Shown piece by piece: positions 40,576-50,238 of a DNA stretch of 64,000 bases (position 1 is its first letter; each line of letters opens with the position of its first letter). A program made the translations under genes and the position numbers. Origin of the DNA: Novosphingobium aquimarinum (GTDB taxonomy: Bacteria; Pseudomonadota; Alphaproteobacteria; Sphingomonadales; Sphingomonadaceae). The DNA lies in assembly GCF_009746585.1 (NCBI RefSeq), contig NZ_WRPO01000016.1:25237-89236 (forward strand), in the 5' to 3' direction. Below the pieces are notes generated by a model that saw nothing but the letters and a program-made list of their open reading frames with translations, ran no database searches and was not told the DNA's origin.

Positions 40576-40679
40576 CGCGGACTTTGCGATCGTGGTGGCC
40601 GCGCGGGGTGCGTGGTGGTTCGCAGGCTGTGCGAGACCCCTCGCGGCCCAGCGCGCAGCGCCCGGCCGGACCTATGGCC

Positions 40680-41075
40680 TCAGACCAGCCCCAGTTTGGC
40701 CAGTTCGCCGATCAGCCGGGGCGGCAGCACGTCGCCTTGCTCTTCGCCGTCGCCGAGATCGGGGGGCGCGTCCTTGTCCTCGAGGTAGCGCCAGCCCTGG
40801 TGCGCGCGCCGCGGCCGGGTGTGGACCTGGATCAGGCGCGGTTCGAGCCGGATGTGCCAGCGCCCATCATCTCGTTGCTCGAAGGCCTTGATCGGCGAGC
40901 GACCGATCAGCGCGTGCTCGAAGATCCAGTAGAGCGAACCGCCGATCATTTCCTCGTGCCGCTTGGGCAAGTAGCGCGTGGTCATCAGCGCGCCGTCGGG
41001 CTGACTTTCGAGCCACCTGCGCAGGCTTTCCGGACTTTCCGCGCGGAACGCGATCTTGGTCATGTTGAGCGGCAT
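40680..41075 (-). CDS. DUF1489-family protein
   Basis: A 131-residue soluble protein of the alphaproteobacterial DUF1489 family, recognised by MPLNMTKIAFRAES at the start, MTTRYLPKRHEEMIGGSLYWIFEHALIGR in the middle and WRYLEDKDAPPDL near the end. The conserved Arg-His and Tyr-Trp residues suggest a nucleic-acid- or nucleotide-binding role, but the function is unknown. It follows mgtE by 25 bp on the same strand, a likely two-gene transcript. Confidence 0.88.
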   Translation of the reverse strand: MPLNMTKIAFRAESPESLRRWLESQPDGALMTTRYLPKRHEEMIGGSLYWIFEHALIGRSPIKAFEQRDDGRWHIRLEPRLIQVHTRPRRAHQGWRYLEDKDAPPDLGDGEEQGDVLPPRLIGELAKLGLV

Positions 41076-41100
41076 CGACGCCCAGATAGGAAGCGCGCGG

Positions 41101-42528
41101 CTACCCGGCCAGTCCGCAAGCGACGGCCAGCCCGAGGAAGGCGAAGAAGCCCATCGAATCGGTGATCATCGTCACGAACACTGAGCTCGCGACGGCCGGA
41201 TCCTGCTCAAGCCGGTCGAAGATCACGGGAACCAGCACGCCCGCGAGACCCGCAGTGAGGATGTTGATCACCACGGCAAGCGCGATCACGCCGCCCAGCA
41301 TCGGCGTGAAGATCGCGGCGGTGGCGATGCCGATCAGCAGCGCCACGGTGCCGCCGTTAAGCAGCGCGACGCGGAACTCGCGCAAGAGGATTCGCTTGGT
41401 ATTGGCGCGGGTCAGCTGGTTCATCGCGATGGCGCGGACGGAGACCGCCATCGTCTGCGTCCCCGCGTTGCCGCCGATCGAAGCGACCACCGGCATCAGC
41501 ACCGCGAGCGCCACCAACTTTTCGATCGCCGCCCCGAACGCGGCGATGATCAGGCTGGCGATCAGCGCCGTGCCGAGGTTGGCGACCAACCAGCGCACGC
41601 GCGAGGAATAGGCGCTGCGGATCGGTTCGTAGATGTCGCCGTCGCCCGCGCCCGACATCAGCAGCGCGTCCTCGCCCGCTTCCTCGGAAATGACGTGGAC
41701 GATGTCGTCGACGGTGAGCTGGCCCACCAGCCTCCCGGCCTCGTCGACCACCGCGGCTGAGATCAGCGCGTATTTCTGGAAGCGCAGCGCGACTTCCTCC
41801 TGGTCCATGTCGACCGGGATCAGCGTCTGATCGCGCATCATCACGTCGTAGAGCGGGATCGAGCGCGGCACCCGCAGGATCCATGACAGCGCGCACGTGC
41901 CGATCGGGCGGTGCATCGGATCGACGATGAACACCTCGTAGAAGTCGGTCGGCAGCGCGCGGTTGGTGCGCATGAAGTCGATCAGGTCGCCCACCGTCAT
42001 GTGCTCGGGCACCGCGACGAATTCGCGGCTCATCAGGCGGCCGGCGGATTCGTCCGGGTAGGCGAGCGCGGCCTCGATCGCGACGCGGTCTTCGGGATCG
42101 AGCTCGGCGAGGATCGCGCGCTGGTCCTCGCGATCGAGATCTTCGATCATCGCGACCGCGTCGTCGGTCTCAAGCTGTTCGGCGATGCCGGCGACGACGT
42201 CGGGCGGGAGCCCCTCGACCAGCGCCTCGCGGACGTGGTCGTTGAGCTCGGCGATGACTTCGACGCCCATCAGGTCGCCGATCGCCTGCGCCAGCGCGAG
42301 GCGTTCGTTCTCGTCGGTCAGTTCGAGAAGGTCGGCGACGTCGGCGGGGTGGAGCGGCTCGACCAGTTCGTAAACGCGCGAATCGTCCTCGTCGTGCAGC
42401 GCATCGAGCACTTCGCGGACGTATTCGGGGCGGAGCCGGTTCTCTTCGTCGTGGACCTCGCTTTCCGACGTCTCCTCGGCGGGCGGTTCCACCGTCGCGA
42501 CGTCGTCCTCGAGATCCTGTGCGCTCAT
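41101..42528 (-). CDS. mgtE: Magnesium transporter MgtE
   Basis: A 475-residue Mg channel/transporter. N-terminal helical domain (about 30-155) with many acidic residues, two CBS domains (about 160-285) that sense cytosolic Mg, a plug helix, and five membrane segments (about 310-475) with the P-loop signature MPVVASIGGNAGTQT and a second conserved Asn/Gly stretch. The length and order are standard. It is transcribed away from the cyclophilin gene across a 314-bp gap that carries a BIME-like element. Confidence 0.96.
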   Translation of the reverse strand: MSAQDLEDDVATVEPPAEETSESEVHDEENRLRPEYVREVLDALHDEDDSRVYELVEPLHPADVADLLELTDENERLALAQAIGDLMGVEVIAELNDHVREALVEGLPPDVVAGIAEQLETDDAVAMIEDLDREDQRAILAELDPEDRVAIEAALAYPDESAGRLMSREFVAVPEHMTVGDLIDFMRTNRALPTDFYEVFIVDPMHRPIGTCALSWILRVPRSIPLYDVMMRDQTLIPVDMDQEEVALRFQKYALISAAVVDEAGRLVGQLTVDDIVHVISEEAGEDALLMSGAGDGDIYEPIRSAYSSRVRWLVANLGTALIASLIIAAFGAAIEKLVALAVLMPVVASIGGNAGTQTMAVSVRAIAMNQLTRANTKRILLREFRVALLNGGTVALLIGIATAAIFTPMLGGVIALAVVINILTAGLAGVLVPVIFDRLEQDPAVASSVFVTMITDSMGFFAFLGLAVACGLAG

Positions 42529-42621
42529 GGCGAGGGGTCTAGTCTCGCAGGTGCGAAAAGCAATGGCGGCGGGGCGTTTGTGTCGTGACGGACGTTGGCA
42601 TCAGTCTGCCCCCGTGCAGCT

Positions 42622-42709
42622 GTCATCCCGGACTTGATCCGGGATCCCGCTTTTTCGCGTAGGCGCGGGCTCCCGAGGCAGCGGGACCCCGGATCAAGTC
42701 CGGGGTGAC
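42622..42709. repeat. BIME-like paired-hairpin intergenic element, CCCGGA type
   Basis: An 88-bp element in the 314-bp gap between divergent mgtE and the cyclophilin gene (42529-42842). Ends are GTCA and TGAC. Left hairpin ATCCCGGActtgaTCCGGGAT, right hairpin ACCCCGGAtcaagtCCGGGGT. A further CG-rich stem (gcgcgggctcc region) lies inside. The rest of the gap shows no gene and no clear promoter pair. Confidence 0.8.
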
Positions 42710-42842
42710 GGGGAGAGTGATGCGGCGGGGTAAGGATCGGCGACGAGGCTGCGCCAAAGTCCGACCCACCAAAACCACCCCCCACCCGTGACATCGCGCG
42801 ATCAATCGCTATGTGAGGCGCCAATCACAGGAGATGCATCGT

Positions 42843-43307
42843 ATGGCCGAATACCTTACCCTTTCGCTCGACACCGGCAGCGAGACTGGCGACGTCAAGA
42901 TCAAGCTGCGCCCCGATCTGGCGCCCGGCCACGTCGAGCGGATCAAGGAACTGGCGGGTGAAGGCTTTTACGACGGCGTGATCTTTCACCGCGTGATCGA
43001 CGGTTTCATGGCGCAGGGCGGCTGCCCCGACGGGACCGGCATGGGCGGCTCGAAGAAGCCCGATCTCAAGGCCGAATTCAATGCCGAGCCGCACGTGCGC
43101 GGCGTCTGCTCGATGGCGCGTGCCTCGAACCCGAACTCGGCGAACAGCCAGTTCTTCATTGTGTTCGACGATGCCACCTTCCTCGACAACCAGTACACCG
43201 TCTGGGGCCAGGTCGAAGACGGCATGGAACTGGTCGACGCGCTGCCCAAGGGCGAGCCGCCGCGCAGCCCCGGCAAGATCGTGAAGGCGAGCGTCAGCGA
43301 AGGCTGA
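42843..43307 (+). CDS. Cyclophilin-type peptidyl-prolyl isomerase
   Basis: A 154-residue cytosolic cyclophilin (no signal peptide). Active-site segments FHRVIDGFMAQGGCPDGTGMGG, SMARASNPNSANSQFFI and the late region FLDNQYTVWGQVEDG hold the catalytic Arg and the Phe/Met pocket. GGAG lies 9 nt before the ATG at 43 bp into the longer frame (42843) and directly abuts the ATG at 42834, so 42843 is chosen. It speeds proline isomerisation in protein folding. A terminator closes it as a single gene. Confidence 0.96.
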   Translation: MAEYLTLSLDTGSETGDVKIKLRPDLAPGHVERIKELAGEGFYDGVIFHRVIDGFMAQGGCPDGTGMGGSKKPDLKAEFNAEPHVRGVCSMARASNPNSANSQFFIVFDDATFLDNQYTVWGQVEDGMELVDALPKGEPPRSPGKIVKASVSEG

Positions 43308-43332
43308 AGGCTTCACCGCGAATGAACTTTAG

Positions 43333-43359
43333 AACGGGGTGGCCATCGCCACCCCGTTT
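43333..43359 (+). terminator. Rho-independent terminator after the cyclophilin gene
   Basis: A perfect 10-bp stem (aacggggtgg with ccaccccgtt), a 6-nt loop and a short TTT run, 25 bp after the stop. Confidence 0.8.
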
Positions 43360-43405
43360 GCATTAGGCTCGGGTTATCGCCGCTGTTCTCGCCCGCTCTT
43401 CGGGA

Positions 43406-44359
43406 TTGTCCCATCTGCGCATTCTATGCGCCGCGCTGCTTTTGGCGCTGCTCGGAGGCTGCGCGGCAGGTGCGCTGCCTGATCTGACGCAAGCGCACGG
43501 CCCCTGCCTGCGCGACGGCAAGGACGGTTGGTGCGGCTTCACGCGCGAGGCGGCGGGGCGTAGCTGGACCTACGCGCAGATGGCGACGAACGCGTATTGC
43601 GACGATGCCCGCGAATTCACGCTGCCGACCACGATCCGCGAAGTCGCCCGGCTGCCCGAACGCGCGGTGTGCGAGTTGGAACGCCGCCGATCCGATGCCT
43701 CGCTGACGAAGGACGTGAAGAAGGCGCTGAAGGCGCAGATCAAGGCGGTGGAACGCGATCCGCGCGAGAAATCGGGCTTCGCCTATGCGCTGTTCGATCG
43801 CAGCGCGACGCCGGGCGGGCCGCCGGTCGAGCGCGTGATCGCCTTTCGCGGTTCGGATATCGCCTGGTCGGACTGGGCGCACGGCAATCTCGGCAAGGAA
43901 CAGTACGAACAGGCCCAGGCGCTTTACGAAGAGCAGAAGCGGGTCGCGGGCGTGCCGGTGGTGGTGACGGGGCATTCGCTGGGCGGCGCGCTGGCGATGC
44001 AGGTCTCGATCGATAACCTCGGTGCCAATGCCTACGTGTTCAACACGTCGCCGCGATATACCGTGCCGGCCGAGCCCAACCGCAACGTGCGCCTTTCGAT
44101 CAAGGAGCGCGGCGACGTGCTCGATCTGGTGCGCGCACGCTCAATCCCGGTCGAGCAGGAGCTTATCGTGATCAACTGCGCGCCCGAATCGAGCGGGCTG
44201 GCGGATCACAAGATGGAGCAACTGGCCGACTGCCTCACCTGGATCGCGGCGAAGGACGTGGCGGCGGCGCGCGCCTCGGTTGCGACGAATGCGATCGAAG
44301 CCCCGCCGGGCGAAGCGGCGATGGAAACCTGGGGCCGCAAGGCGGAACCCGAGGAGTAG
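43406..44359 (+). CDS. Lipase-like alpha/beta-hydrolase lipoprotein
   Basis: A 317-residue protein starting at TTG, with a lipoprotein signal (LLGGC at Cys19). The C-terminal part is an alpha/beta hydrolase of the class-3 lipase / Mbeg1-like (DUF2974) type: AFRGSDI, then the nucleophile elbow GHSLGG and the following VFNTSPRY. An acid is probably in ERGDVLD and a His in LADHKME. The N-terminal DGWCGFTREAAGRSW...NAYCDD region may form a Cys pair. The likely role is a surface or periplasmic esterase/phospholipase; the substrate is unknown. It converges with the DUF2059 gene. Confidence 0.85.
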   Translation: MSHLRILCAALLLALLGGCAAGALPDLTQAHGPCLRDGKDGWCGFTREAAGRSWTYAQMATNAYCDDAREFTLPTTIREVARLPERAVCELERRRSDASLTKDVKKALKAQIKAVERDPREKSGFAYALFDRSATPGGPPVERVIAFRGSDIAWSDWAHGNLGKEQYEQAQALYEEQKRVAGVPVVVTGHSLGGALAMQVSIDNLGANAYVFNTSPRYTVPAEPNRNVRLSIKERGDVLDLVRARSIPVEQELIVINCAPESSGLADHKMEQLADCLTWIAAKDVAAARASVATNAIEAPPGEAAMETWGRKAEPEE

Positions 44360-44366
44360 CCGGACC

Positions 44367-45107
44367 TCACTCGGAGGTGTCGGCGTCCTCCTCCTCCTCT
44401 GCGCGCACCTTGCCCAGCATGGCGTCGAGCTGCGCGCGTTCCTCAGCGCTCAGGTCCTCGACCTTGCGCGGCGGCGGCAAGTGCTTGGTGGCTTCGACGA
44501 CCTTGCTGGTGATCGCGGGCATCGCCTGCATCATCTGCGGCATGAATTCCTGCATCTTCGCCATGACCGCGGGGTCCATGAACAGGGCAAGAGAATCGGC
44601 GGCGTAAAGCGCGCCGGTGCCGCTGGAGAAGAAGGTCGTCAGCTCGTCGAGCTGGGCGGTGGTGAAGCGCTTGGCGTAGGCCTGGGCAAGCCCGTCGCGG
44701 ATCGACGGCTCGAACTGGGTCATAAGGTTGGCCATCTCGCCGTTCATGGCGCGCGTCGTGAGCCGCATGCGCTCGTCGTAGGCGGGGTCGAGTAGCATCA
44801 TCATGTCCTTGAGCGGGCCGTCGGGAACCGTAGCCAGCTCCTCCTCGGCAATGCCGCCCATGGCCGCAATATCGCGCAGCGACATCTTCGCGACGCTGTC
44901 GAGGACCATGTCCATCATCGGCTCCATCGAACCTTCCATCATCCGCGCGTAAGTGCCGGGCGGGAGAAGGCGCAGGACCGTGCGCTGTGCCGCTTCCAGC
45001 CGCGCAGGCTCGAGCGCGCTGGATGGAGCCGCAAGGGCATCCTGCGCAGCGGCGGGCTGCGCCACGAACAGCAGGGTCGCGAAAGCGGACATCACAGGCA
45101 TCTTCAT
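44367..45107 (-). CDS. Exported DUF2059-like protein
   Basis: A 246-residue protein with a Sec signal peptide (MKMPVMSAFATLLFVAQPAAAQ, cleavage about residue 21). The mature part is helical, Met-rich and acidic; the C-terminal half with YAKRFTTAQLDELTTFFSSGTGALY is the usual DUF2059 signature (helix pair with F-T-x-x-E-L...F-x-S-x-x-G). No enzyme activity is known for the family. The stop lies 7 bp from the convergent lipase-like gene. Its start at 45107 has ggagtacaacc upstream (aaagggagtac). Confidence 0.85.
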   Translation of the reverse strand: MKMPVMSAFATLLFVAQPAAAQDALAAPSSALEPARLEAAQRTVLRLLPPGTYARMMEGSMEPMMDMVLDSVAKMSLRDIAAMGGIAEEELATVPDGPLKDMMMLLDPAYDERMRLTTRAMNGEMANLMTQFEPSIRDGLAQAYAKRFTTAQLDELTTFFSSGTGALYAADSLALFMDPAVMAKMQEFMPQMMQAMPAITSKVVEATKHLPPPRKVEDLSAEERAQLDAMLGKVRAEEEEDADTSE

Positions 45108-45172
45108 CGGTTGTACTCCCTTTCTGACGTCGCGCGTCTTATGGCGGGGCCCGTGCAGCCGCGTCCCCGTGG

Positions 45173-46057
45173 CTACAGCTTGGCGTCGACCAGCCAGGAA
45201 TGGAATATCTTCACCGGCCGACTTTCGAGGTCCTTGGGGCGGCAGATGAACCAGTAGCGGTAGGGGCTCTCGACATCGATGTCGTAGAGCCGCGCCAGCC
45301 GGTCGTCGTGCGATCGGCGGAAGTGATCGTCGTGCATGATCGCGATGCCGAGGCCCTGCGCGGCGGCTTCGAGCACGAGTTGGCCCGAATCGAAGCGGTC
45401 GACTGCGGCCGGATCGAGGTCGGTAATGCCGATCGCCTTCTTCCATGCGTCGAGGCTTTCGGGCAGGTCGTTGTGGATCATGAAGGTTTGCTTCGACAGC
45501 TTGTCGCGATCGGGCGTGCCGCCCAGATCCTTGGCCATTTGCTGCGAGACGATCGCATAGACCTTGTTCTGGTCGAGCTGGACCTTGTAGAACGTATCCT
45601 CCGGCTCCTTGGAAAGCACGATCGCGGCGTCGAGCGTATCGCCCACCCGCGCTTCGAGATGCGGCCCGGTATCGATGTCGATGTGCAGACGCGGGTGCAG
45701 CTGGCGCAATTCGGGCAGGCGCGGGAAAAGCCGCTGACCGCCGAACAGCGAGGGCACGCCCAGATGCAGGCGCAGGACTTGCCCGCGCTCGATCTGGCCT
45801 TCGACCGCCTCGGCCAGTTCCTCCAGCTTGGGCGCGACGACGTTGTAGAAGGCCAGGCCCTCGTCGGTCAGCTTCATCGCCTGGTGCTGGCGCGTGAACA
45901 GCCGCTTGCCGGTGAAATCCTCCAGCGCGGCGACGCGGCGCGACAGCGCGGACGGGCTCAGCGCAAGCTCGTTCGCGGCAGCCTTGGCCGAACCGAGCCG
46001 GACGACGCGCACGAACGCTTCGAGGGCGCGCAGGGGGGGCAGGCGTCTAACGGGCAA
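45173..46057 (-). CDS. LysR-family transcriptional regulator (GcvA-like)
   Basis: A 294-residue LTTR starting at TTG. N-terminal winged helix RRLPPLRALEAFVRVVRLGSAKAAANELALSPSALSRRVAALE is of the GcvA/AmpR type. The effector domain spans about 95-290. It is read in the same direction as corC, 68 bp downstream of it, so it may be transcribed with the miaB-phoH-ybeY-corC set, where lnt often stands in other bacteria. No divergent target is beside it; the regulon is unknown. Confidence 0.9.
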   Translation of the reverse strand: MPVRRLPPLRALEAFVRVVRLGSAKAAANELALSPSALSRRVAALEDFTGKRLFTRQHQAMKLTDEGLAFYNVVAPKLEELAEAVEGQIERGQVLRLHLGVPSLFGGQRLFPRLPELRQLHPRLHIDIDTGPHLEARVGDTLDAAIVLSKEPEDTFYKVQLDQNKVYAIVSQQMAKDLGGTPDRDKLSKQTFMIHNDLPESLDAWKKAIGITDLDPAAVDRFDSGQLVLEAAAQGLGIAIMHDDHFRRSHDDRLARLYDIDVESPYRYWFICRPKDLESRPVKIFHSWLVDAKL

Positions 46058-46125
46058 GACCGGTCTTTCGCATCTCTTTCATGGCGCAAGCGGTGGCCGC
46101 CGCTTTGCGTGTACTGGTGTTCCGC

Positions 46126-47037
46126 CTAGGCGGCGGAAGCGGCCGCGGCGGGAGGATGGAGGCGCAGGCGCGTGACGTGTCGCTCGTTGCCCCCGGTGAC
46201 CTCGATCCGCCAACCGCTTTCGTGATCGAGCATGCTACCGACTTCGGGCACGCGCTCGGCAAGGACGAACGCGAGCCCGCCCAAAGTATCCACGGCTTCC
46301 TCGACTTCGGCAAGCCGGGGATCGACCTTGTCCGCGATGTCGTCGAGCTCGACGCGGGCGTCGGCGTCCCAGACCCCGTCTTCCATCGCCACCAGCAGTT
46401 CTTCGGGCGCGTCATCGTGCTCGTCCTCGATGTCGCCGACGATTTCCTCGACCAGATCCTCGATGGTGATGATGCCGTCGGTCCCCGAATATTCGTCGAT
46501 GACGATGGCGAGGTGAGTCCGGCGCGCGCGCATATCGGCGAGCACGTCGAGCGCGCCGCGCGCTTGCGGCACGTAGAGCGGCTGGCGCAGCAGGCTCGAC
46601 CAGTCTTCCGGCGCGGGTTCGCGCCGGGCCAGGATCGGGAACACGTCCTTGATGTGGATCATGCCCTTCACTTCGTCGAGCGACTCGCCGTAGACCGGCA
46701 GGCGGCTGTGCCCGTGTTCGGCGAAAGCCTCGACCACCTCGTCCCAGCTCGCGCTGGCGGGAATGGCGACGATCTCGCCGCGCGGAATCGCGACGTCGTC
46801 CGCATCGTGCTCGGAAAAGTGGAGCAGATTGCGCAGCATCTGACGCTCGAGCGGTGTGAGGTCGCCGTTGTTCGGCCCGTCACTGGTGCTCTCGCCCTCG
46901 TGCTCGTTGATGACTTCCTCGATCTGCGCGCGCAGCGATTGATCGACGTCGGACACGAACATCTTGCGGATCACTCGCCAAAGCGAGCCGCTACTGTCCG
47001 GGTCCCCTAGTTCGGCATGGCGGCCATTTTCGGCCAT
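46126..47037 (-). CDS. corC: CorC/YbeX-type transporter-associated CBS protein
   Basis: A 303-residue cytosolic protein with two CBS domains (about 90-205, starting near DVAIPRGEIVAIPASAS) and a C-terminal CorC_HlyC domain (about 220-300, WDADARVELDDIADKV). It lacks the N-terminal membrane DUF21 of larger CorB/C proteins. In E. coli YbeX/CorC is tied to Co/Mg homeostasis and ribosome maturation. The acidic linker MFVSDVDQSLRAQIEEVINEHEGESTS precedes the first CBS. It is the last gene of miaB-phoH-ybeY-corC, 14 bp after ybeY. Confidence 0.93.
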   Translation of the reverse strand: MAENGRHAELGDPDSSGSLWRVIRKMFVSDVDQSLRAQIEEVINEHEGESTSDGPNNGDLTPLERQMLRNLLHFSEHDADDVAIPRGEIVAIPASASWDEVVEAFAEHGHSRLPVYGESLDEVKGMIHIKDVFPILARREPAPEDWSSLLRQPLYVPQARGALDVLADMRARRTHLAIVIDEYSGTDGIITIEDLVEEIVGDIEDEHDDAPEELLVAMEDGVWDADARVELDDIADKVDPRLAEVEEAVDTLGGLAFVLAERVPEVGSMLDHESGWRIEVTGGNERHVTRLRLHPPAAAASAA

Positions 47038-47051
47038 TTCGATTGAGCCCC

Positions 47052-47549
47052 TCAAGACTGGTGAAACCCGGCATATGGGTCCGGGATACCGATCAGGGCA
47101 AGAGCCTTTGTCTCCAAGGCTTCCATCGCTTCGGCGTCCGCATCGCCCGTTTCGTGGTCGTAACCGGCGAGATGGAGCAGCCCGTGGATCAGAAGGTGGG
47201 CCGCATGATCCTGAATCGAAACGCCTTTTTCCGCAGCCTCGCGCGAACAGGTCTCCAGCGCGAGCGCGATATCGCCGAGCATCACCGGAGGGCCGTCCGG
47301 CGCCAAATCGATCAGATCGACAGCCTCCAGCATCGGAAATGACAGCACATTGGTCGGTTTGTCCTTGTCGCGCCATTCACGATTGAGCGCATGGACCTCC
47401 GGATCGTCGGCGAACATGACGCTGGCGAGCAGACGCTCATGCGCGAGTTCGGGCGCGACTTGCGCGGCGGCGCCCGCCGCGCGAACGGCGAGCGTCTCCC
47501 AGTCGGTATCAGCGGGCCAGTCGGCCTCGATGGCGATGTCGAGTTCCAT
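47052..47549 (-). CDS. ybeY: Endoribonuclease YbeY (rRNA maturation)
   Basis: A 165-residue single-strand endoribonuclease needed for 16S rRNA 3' processing and ribosome quality control. The zinc-site motif H122-x3-H126-x5-H132 (HGLLHLAGYDH) is exact. The LSFPM segment near residue 70 is also typical. The start at MELDIAIE (47549) leaves a 20-bp gap to phoH. The gene order phoH-ybeY-corC is the most common bacterial context of YbeY. Confidence 0.97.
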   Translation of the reverse strand: MELDIAIEADWPADTDWETLAVRAAGAAAQVAPELAHERLLASVMFADDPEVHALNREWRDKDKPTNVLSFPMLEAVDLIDLAPDGPPVMLGDIALALETCSREAAEKGVSIQDHAAHLLIHGLLHLAGYDHETGDADAEAMEALETKALALIGIPDPYAGFHQS

Positions 47550-47569
47550 CTTGGCTCGCCGGCTTGCGC

Positions 47570-48607
47570 TCAGGCCTCCTCGCCTTCGTAGGCCTGCACG
47601 ATGCGGCCCACGATCGGGTGGCGCACGACGTCGGCGGCGGTGAAGCGCACCACGTCGATCGCCTCGACGCCTTCGAGCCGCTGCACCGCATCGGCGAGGC
47701 CGGAGAACGAATCGCCGCCCGGAATGTCGACCTGCCGCGGATCGCCGCACACCACCATCCGGCTGTTCTGGCCGAAGCGGGTGAGGAACATCTTCATCTG
47801 CGCTTGCGTGGTGTTCTGCGCCTCGTCGAGAATCACGAAGGCATCGGCCAGCGTGCGGCCGCGCATGAAGGCGATCGGCGCGACCTCGATCACGCCACTG
47901 GCGATCTGCCGCTCGACTTGCTCGGGCGGCATGCAGTCGTAGAGCGCATCGTACAACGGCCGCAGGTAAGGATCGACCTTCTCCTTCATGTCGCCCGGCA
48001 GGAAGCCGATCTTTTCGCCCGCTTCCACGGCGGGGCGCGAGAGGATCAGGCGCTGGACCGAGCCGGTCATCAGCTGGCTGACCGCCTGGGCCACCGCGAT
48101 ATAGGTCTTGCCGGTGCCCGCCGGGCCGAGCGCGAAGATCAGGTCCGAGCGGCCGAGCGCGCGCATGTATTCGATCTGGGTGCCCGAGCGAGGCACGATC
48201 GTCTTCTTGCGCGTGCGGATCATGATCGGCGGGACACCCGCCTTGTCCTCGCCGCTGATGATGCCTTCCAGCGTGGGCTCGGCGGACATCGCGATCAGCG
48301 CCTCGATCGCCCCGGCATCGATGTCGGTGCCCTGGAGCAAGCGATCCTGCAGCGACTTGAGGACGTCGCGCGCGCGCGCGACCGCCTCTTCGGGTCCCTC
48401 GATCTGCACGCGGTTGCCGCGCGCGGAGATGTAGACACCCAGCCGATTCTCGATGAGCACGAGATTGGCGTCGTATTCGCCGAAGAGCATGCCGAGGTCG
48501 GCGGGGTTCTCGAATTCGATCTCGGCGCGGAACCGGCGGCGCTGGCCAGGGCGTTCGCCCGATGCGGGGAGCGTCGCCTGCGCGTCGCGATGGGCTTTCC
48601 GACTCAT
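47570..48607 (-). CDS. ybeZ: PhoH-family ATPase (YbeZ)
   Basis: A 345-residue PhoH/YbeZ NTPase, partner of YbeY in RNA metabolism. An N-terminal KH-like region (about 28-115) is followed by the P-loop GPAGTGKT (161-168), the conserved RPAVEAGEKIGFLPG, Walker B FVILDEAQNTT and the sensor motif GDPRQVD. The C-terminus ends ...VQAYEGEEA. The start MSRKAHRD (48607) was chosen because upstream sequence is basic and unlike the family. It lies 123 bp after miaB and 20 bp before ybeY. Confidence 0.95.
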   Translation of the reverse strand: MSRKAHRDAQATLPASGERPGQRRRFRAEIEFENPADLGMLFGEYDANLVLIENRLGVYISARGNRVQIEGPEEAVARARDVLKSLQDRLLQGTDIDAGAIEALIAMSAEPTLEGIISGEDKAGVPPIMIRTRKKTIVPRSGTQIEYMRALGRSDLIFALGPAGTGKTYIAVAQAVSQLMTGSVQRLILSRPAVEAGEKIGFLPGDMKEKVDPYLRPLYDALYDCMPPEQVERQIASGVIEVAPIAFMRGRTLADAFVILDEAQNTTQAQMKMFLTRFGQNSRMVVCGDPRQVDIPGGDSFSGLADAVQRLEGVEAIDVVRFTAADVVRHPIVGRIVQAYEGEEA

Positions 48608-48730
48608 GCGATCCTTTCGCTTGTACGAGGCAAAGGTGCGCCGCCCCCGCGTCGAGCGCAAGCGATCACGATGACGAGCTCGTGACTATCCACATGATCT
48701 GCAAGCGCGATTGCTCGGGGTCGGCAGCGT

Positions 48731-50077
48731 TTAGGCCGTCGCGGGCTCGCGCCGGATCGCCGAGAGCGAGTTCGGGCCGGCGGCGGTGAGTTCGAGCGCG
48801 ACCATTTCGCCCACTTCGGCTTCGCCCTCGAAGTGCACCGATTGCAACCAGGGCGACTTGCCGAGCCATTGTCCGGGATGGCGGCCCTTGCGCTCCACCA
48901 GCACCTCGCAGGTCTTGCCCACGCTGGCGGCGTTGAATGCGTGCTGATCTCGGTTGAGCGCGGCCTGGAGGCGTTGCAGCCGCTCGTCCATCACGTCCGC
49001 CGGAATCTGCTCGGCCATCGTCGCGGCAGGGGTGCCTGGGCGGGGCGAGTACTTGAAGCTGAAGCACTGCGCATAGCCGACGGCATCGACCAATCGCAGC
49101 GTGTCCTCGAAATCCGCGTCGGTCTCGCCGGGGAAACCGACGATGAAATCGCCCGACAACGCGATGTCGGGGCGCGCGGCGCGCACCTTGTCGAGGATCG
49201 CGAGGTAGCTTTCGGCGCTATGGCTGCGGTTCATCGCCTTGAGGATCCGGTCGCTGCCCGATTGCACCGGCAAGTGAAGGAACGGCATCAGCTTGTCGAC
49301 CTCGCCGTGCGCGGCGATCAGCGCCTCGGTCATGTCGGCGGGATGGCTGGTGGTGTAGCGGATGCGGGCCAGATCGGGCAGTGCCGCCAGTTCGCGGATC
49401 AGGCCTTCGAGACCGATCGCGCGGCCCTTCGCGTCCTCACCGGTCCAGGCGTTGACGTTCTGGCCCAGCAGCGTGATCTCGCGCGCGCCGGCCTCGACCA
49501 GTCGCCGCGCCTCGGTGGCAAGATCGGCGAACGGACGCGAGACTTCGGCGCCGCGCGTGTAGGGTACGACGCAGTAGGTGCAGAACTTGTCGCAGCCTTC
49601 CTGCACCGTGAGGAAGGCGGTGGGGCCGACCTTGCGCCGCGCGGGCAGCGCGCCGAACTTGGTTTCCGCCGGCATGTCGGTATCGATCGCGCGCCGCCCC
49701 GCGACTGCGTCCGCGACCATCGCCGGCAGCCGGTGATAGGCTTGCGGGCCGACGACCATGCTGACCGCGGGCGCGCGTGCCATGATTTCCTCACCCTCGG
49801 CCTGTGCGACGCAGCCGGCGACCGCGATCAGCGGGCTGGTGCCGTTCTCGCGGCGGCCGTCCTTCACGAGGCGGCCGATGTCGGAATAGACTTTCTCCGC
49901 CGCCTTCTCGCGAATGTGGCAGGTGTTGAGGACGACCAGATCGGCCTCTTCGCCTTCGGGTGCGGGCGCAATGCCCTGTTCGGCGAGCAGTTCGGCCATG
50001 CGCTCGCCGTCGTAGACGTTCATCTGGCAGCCGAAGCTCTTGACGCGGTAGGTTCGTGGGGGCGCGACTTTCTGCAT
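48731..50077 (-). CDS. miaB: tRNA-2-methylthio-N6-dimethylallyladenosine synthase MiaB
   Basis: A 448-residue methylthiotransferase that adds a methylthio group to i6A37 of tRNAs reading U-starting codons. UPF0004 domain Cys: C17, C53, C89 (second cluster); radical-SAM cluster C162-x3-C166-x2-C169 in GCDKFCTYC; the C-terminal TRAM domain starts about residue 378. The start MQKVAPP (50077) is chosen; a longer frame adds six residues. First gene of the miaB-phoH-ybeY-corC series. Confidence 0.97.
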   Translation of the reverse strand: MQKVAPPRTYRVKSFGCQMNVYDGERMAELLAEQGIAPAPEGEEADLVVLNTCHIREKAAEKVYSDIGRLVKDGRRENGTSPLIAVAGCVAQAEGEEIMARAPAVSMVVGPQAYHRLPAMVADAVAGRRAIDTDMPAETKFGALPARRKVGPTAFLTVQEGCDKFCTYCVVPYTRGAEVSRPFADLATEARRLVEAGAREITLLGQNVNAWTGEDAKGRAIGLEGLIRELAALPDLARIRYTTSHPADMTEALIAAHGEVDKLMPFLHLPVQSGSDRILKAMNRSHSAESYLAILDKVRAARPDIALSGDFIVGFPGETDADFEDTLRLVDAVGYAQCFSFKYSPRPGTPAATMAEQIPADVMDERLQRLQAALNRDQHAFNAASVGKTCEVLVERKGRHPGQWLGKSPWLQSVHFEGEAEVGEMVALELTAAGPNSLSAIRREPATA

Positions 50078-50238
50078 GGTGCGCCGATACCCCAAACGGC
50101 CGCGATTGCACAGAGGCGCGGTCGTGGCGAAATGTGGACGCGAGTATAGGCGGCGCGGTTATGATGTAGCGTAGTTGAGGGAAACTAATACGGGTGGGTT
50201 TAGCTAGTCATTTACCCTAAGTCTCTTATTGGCAGAGA

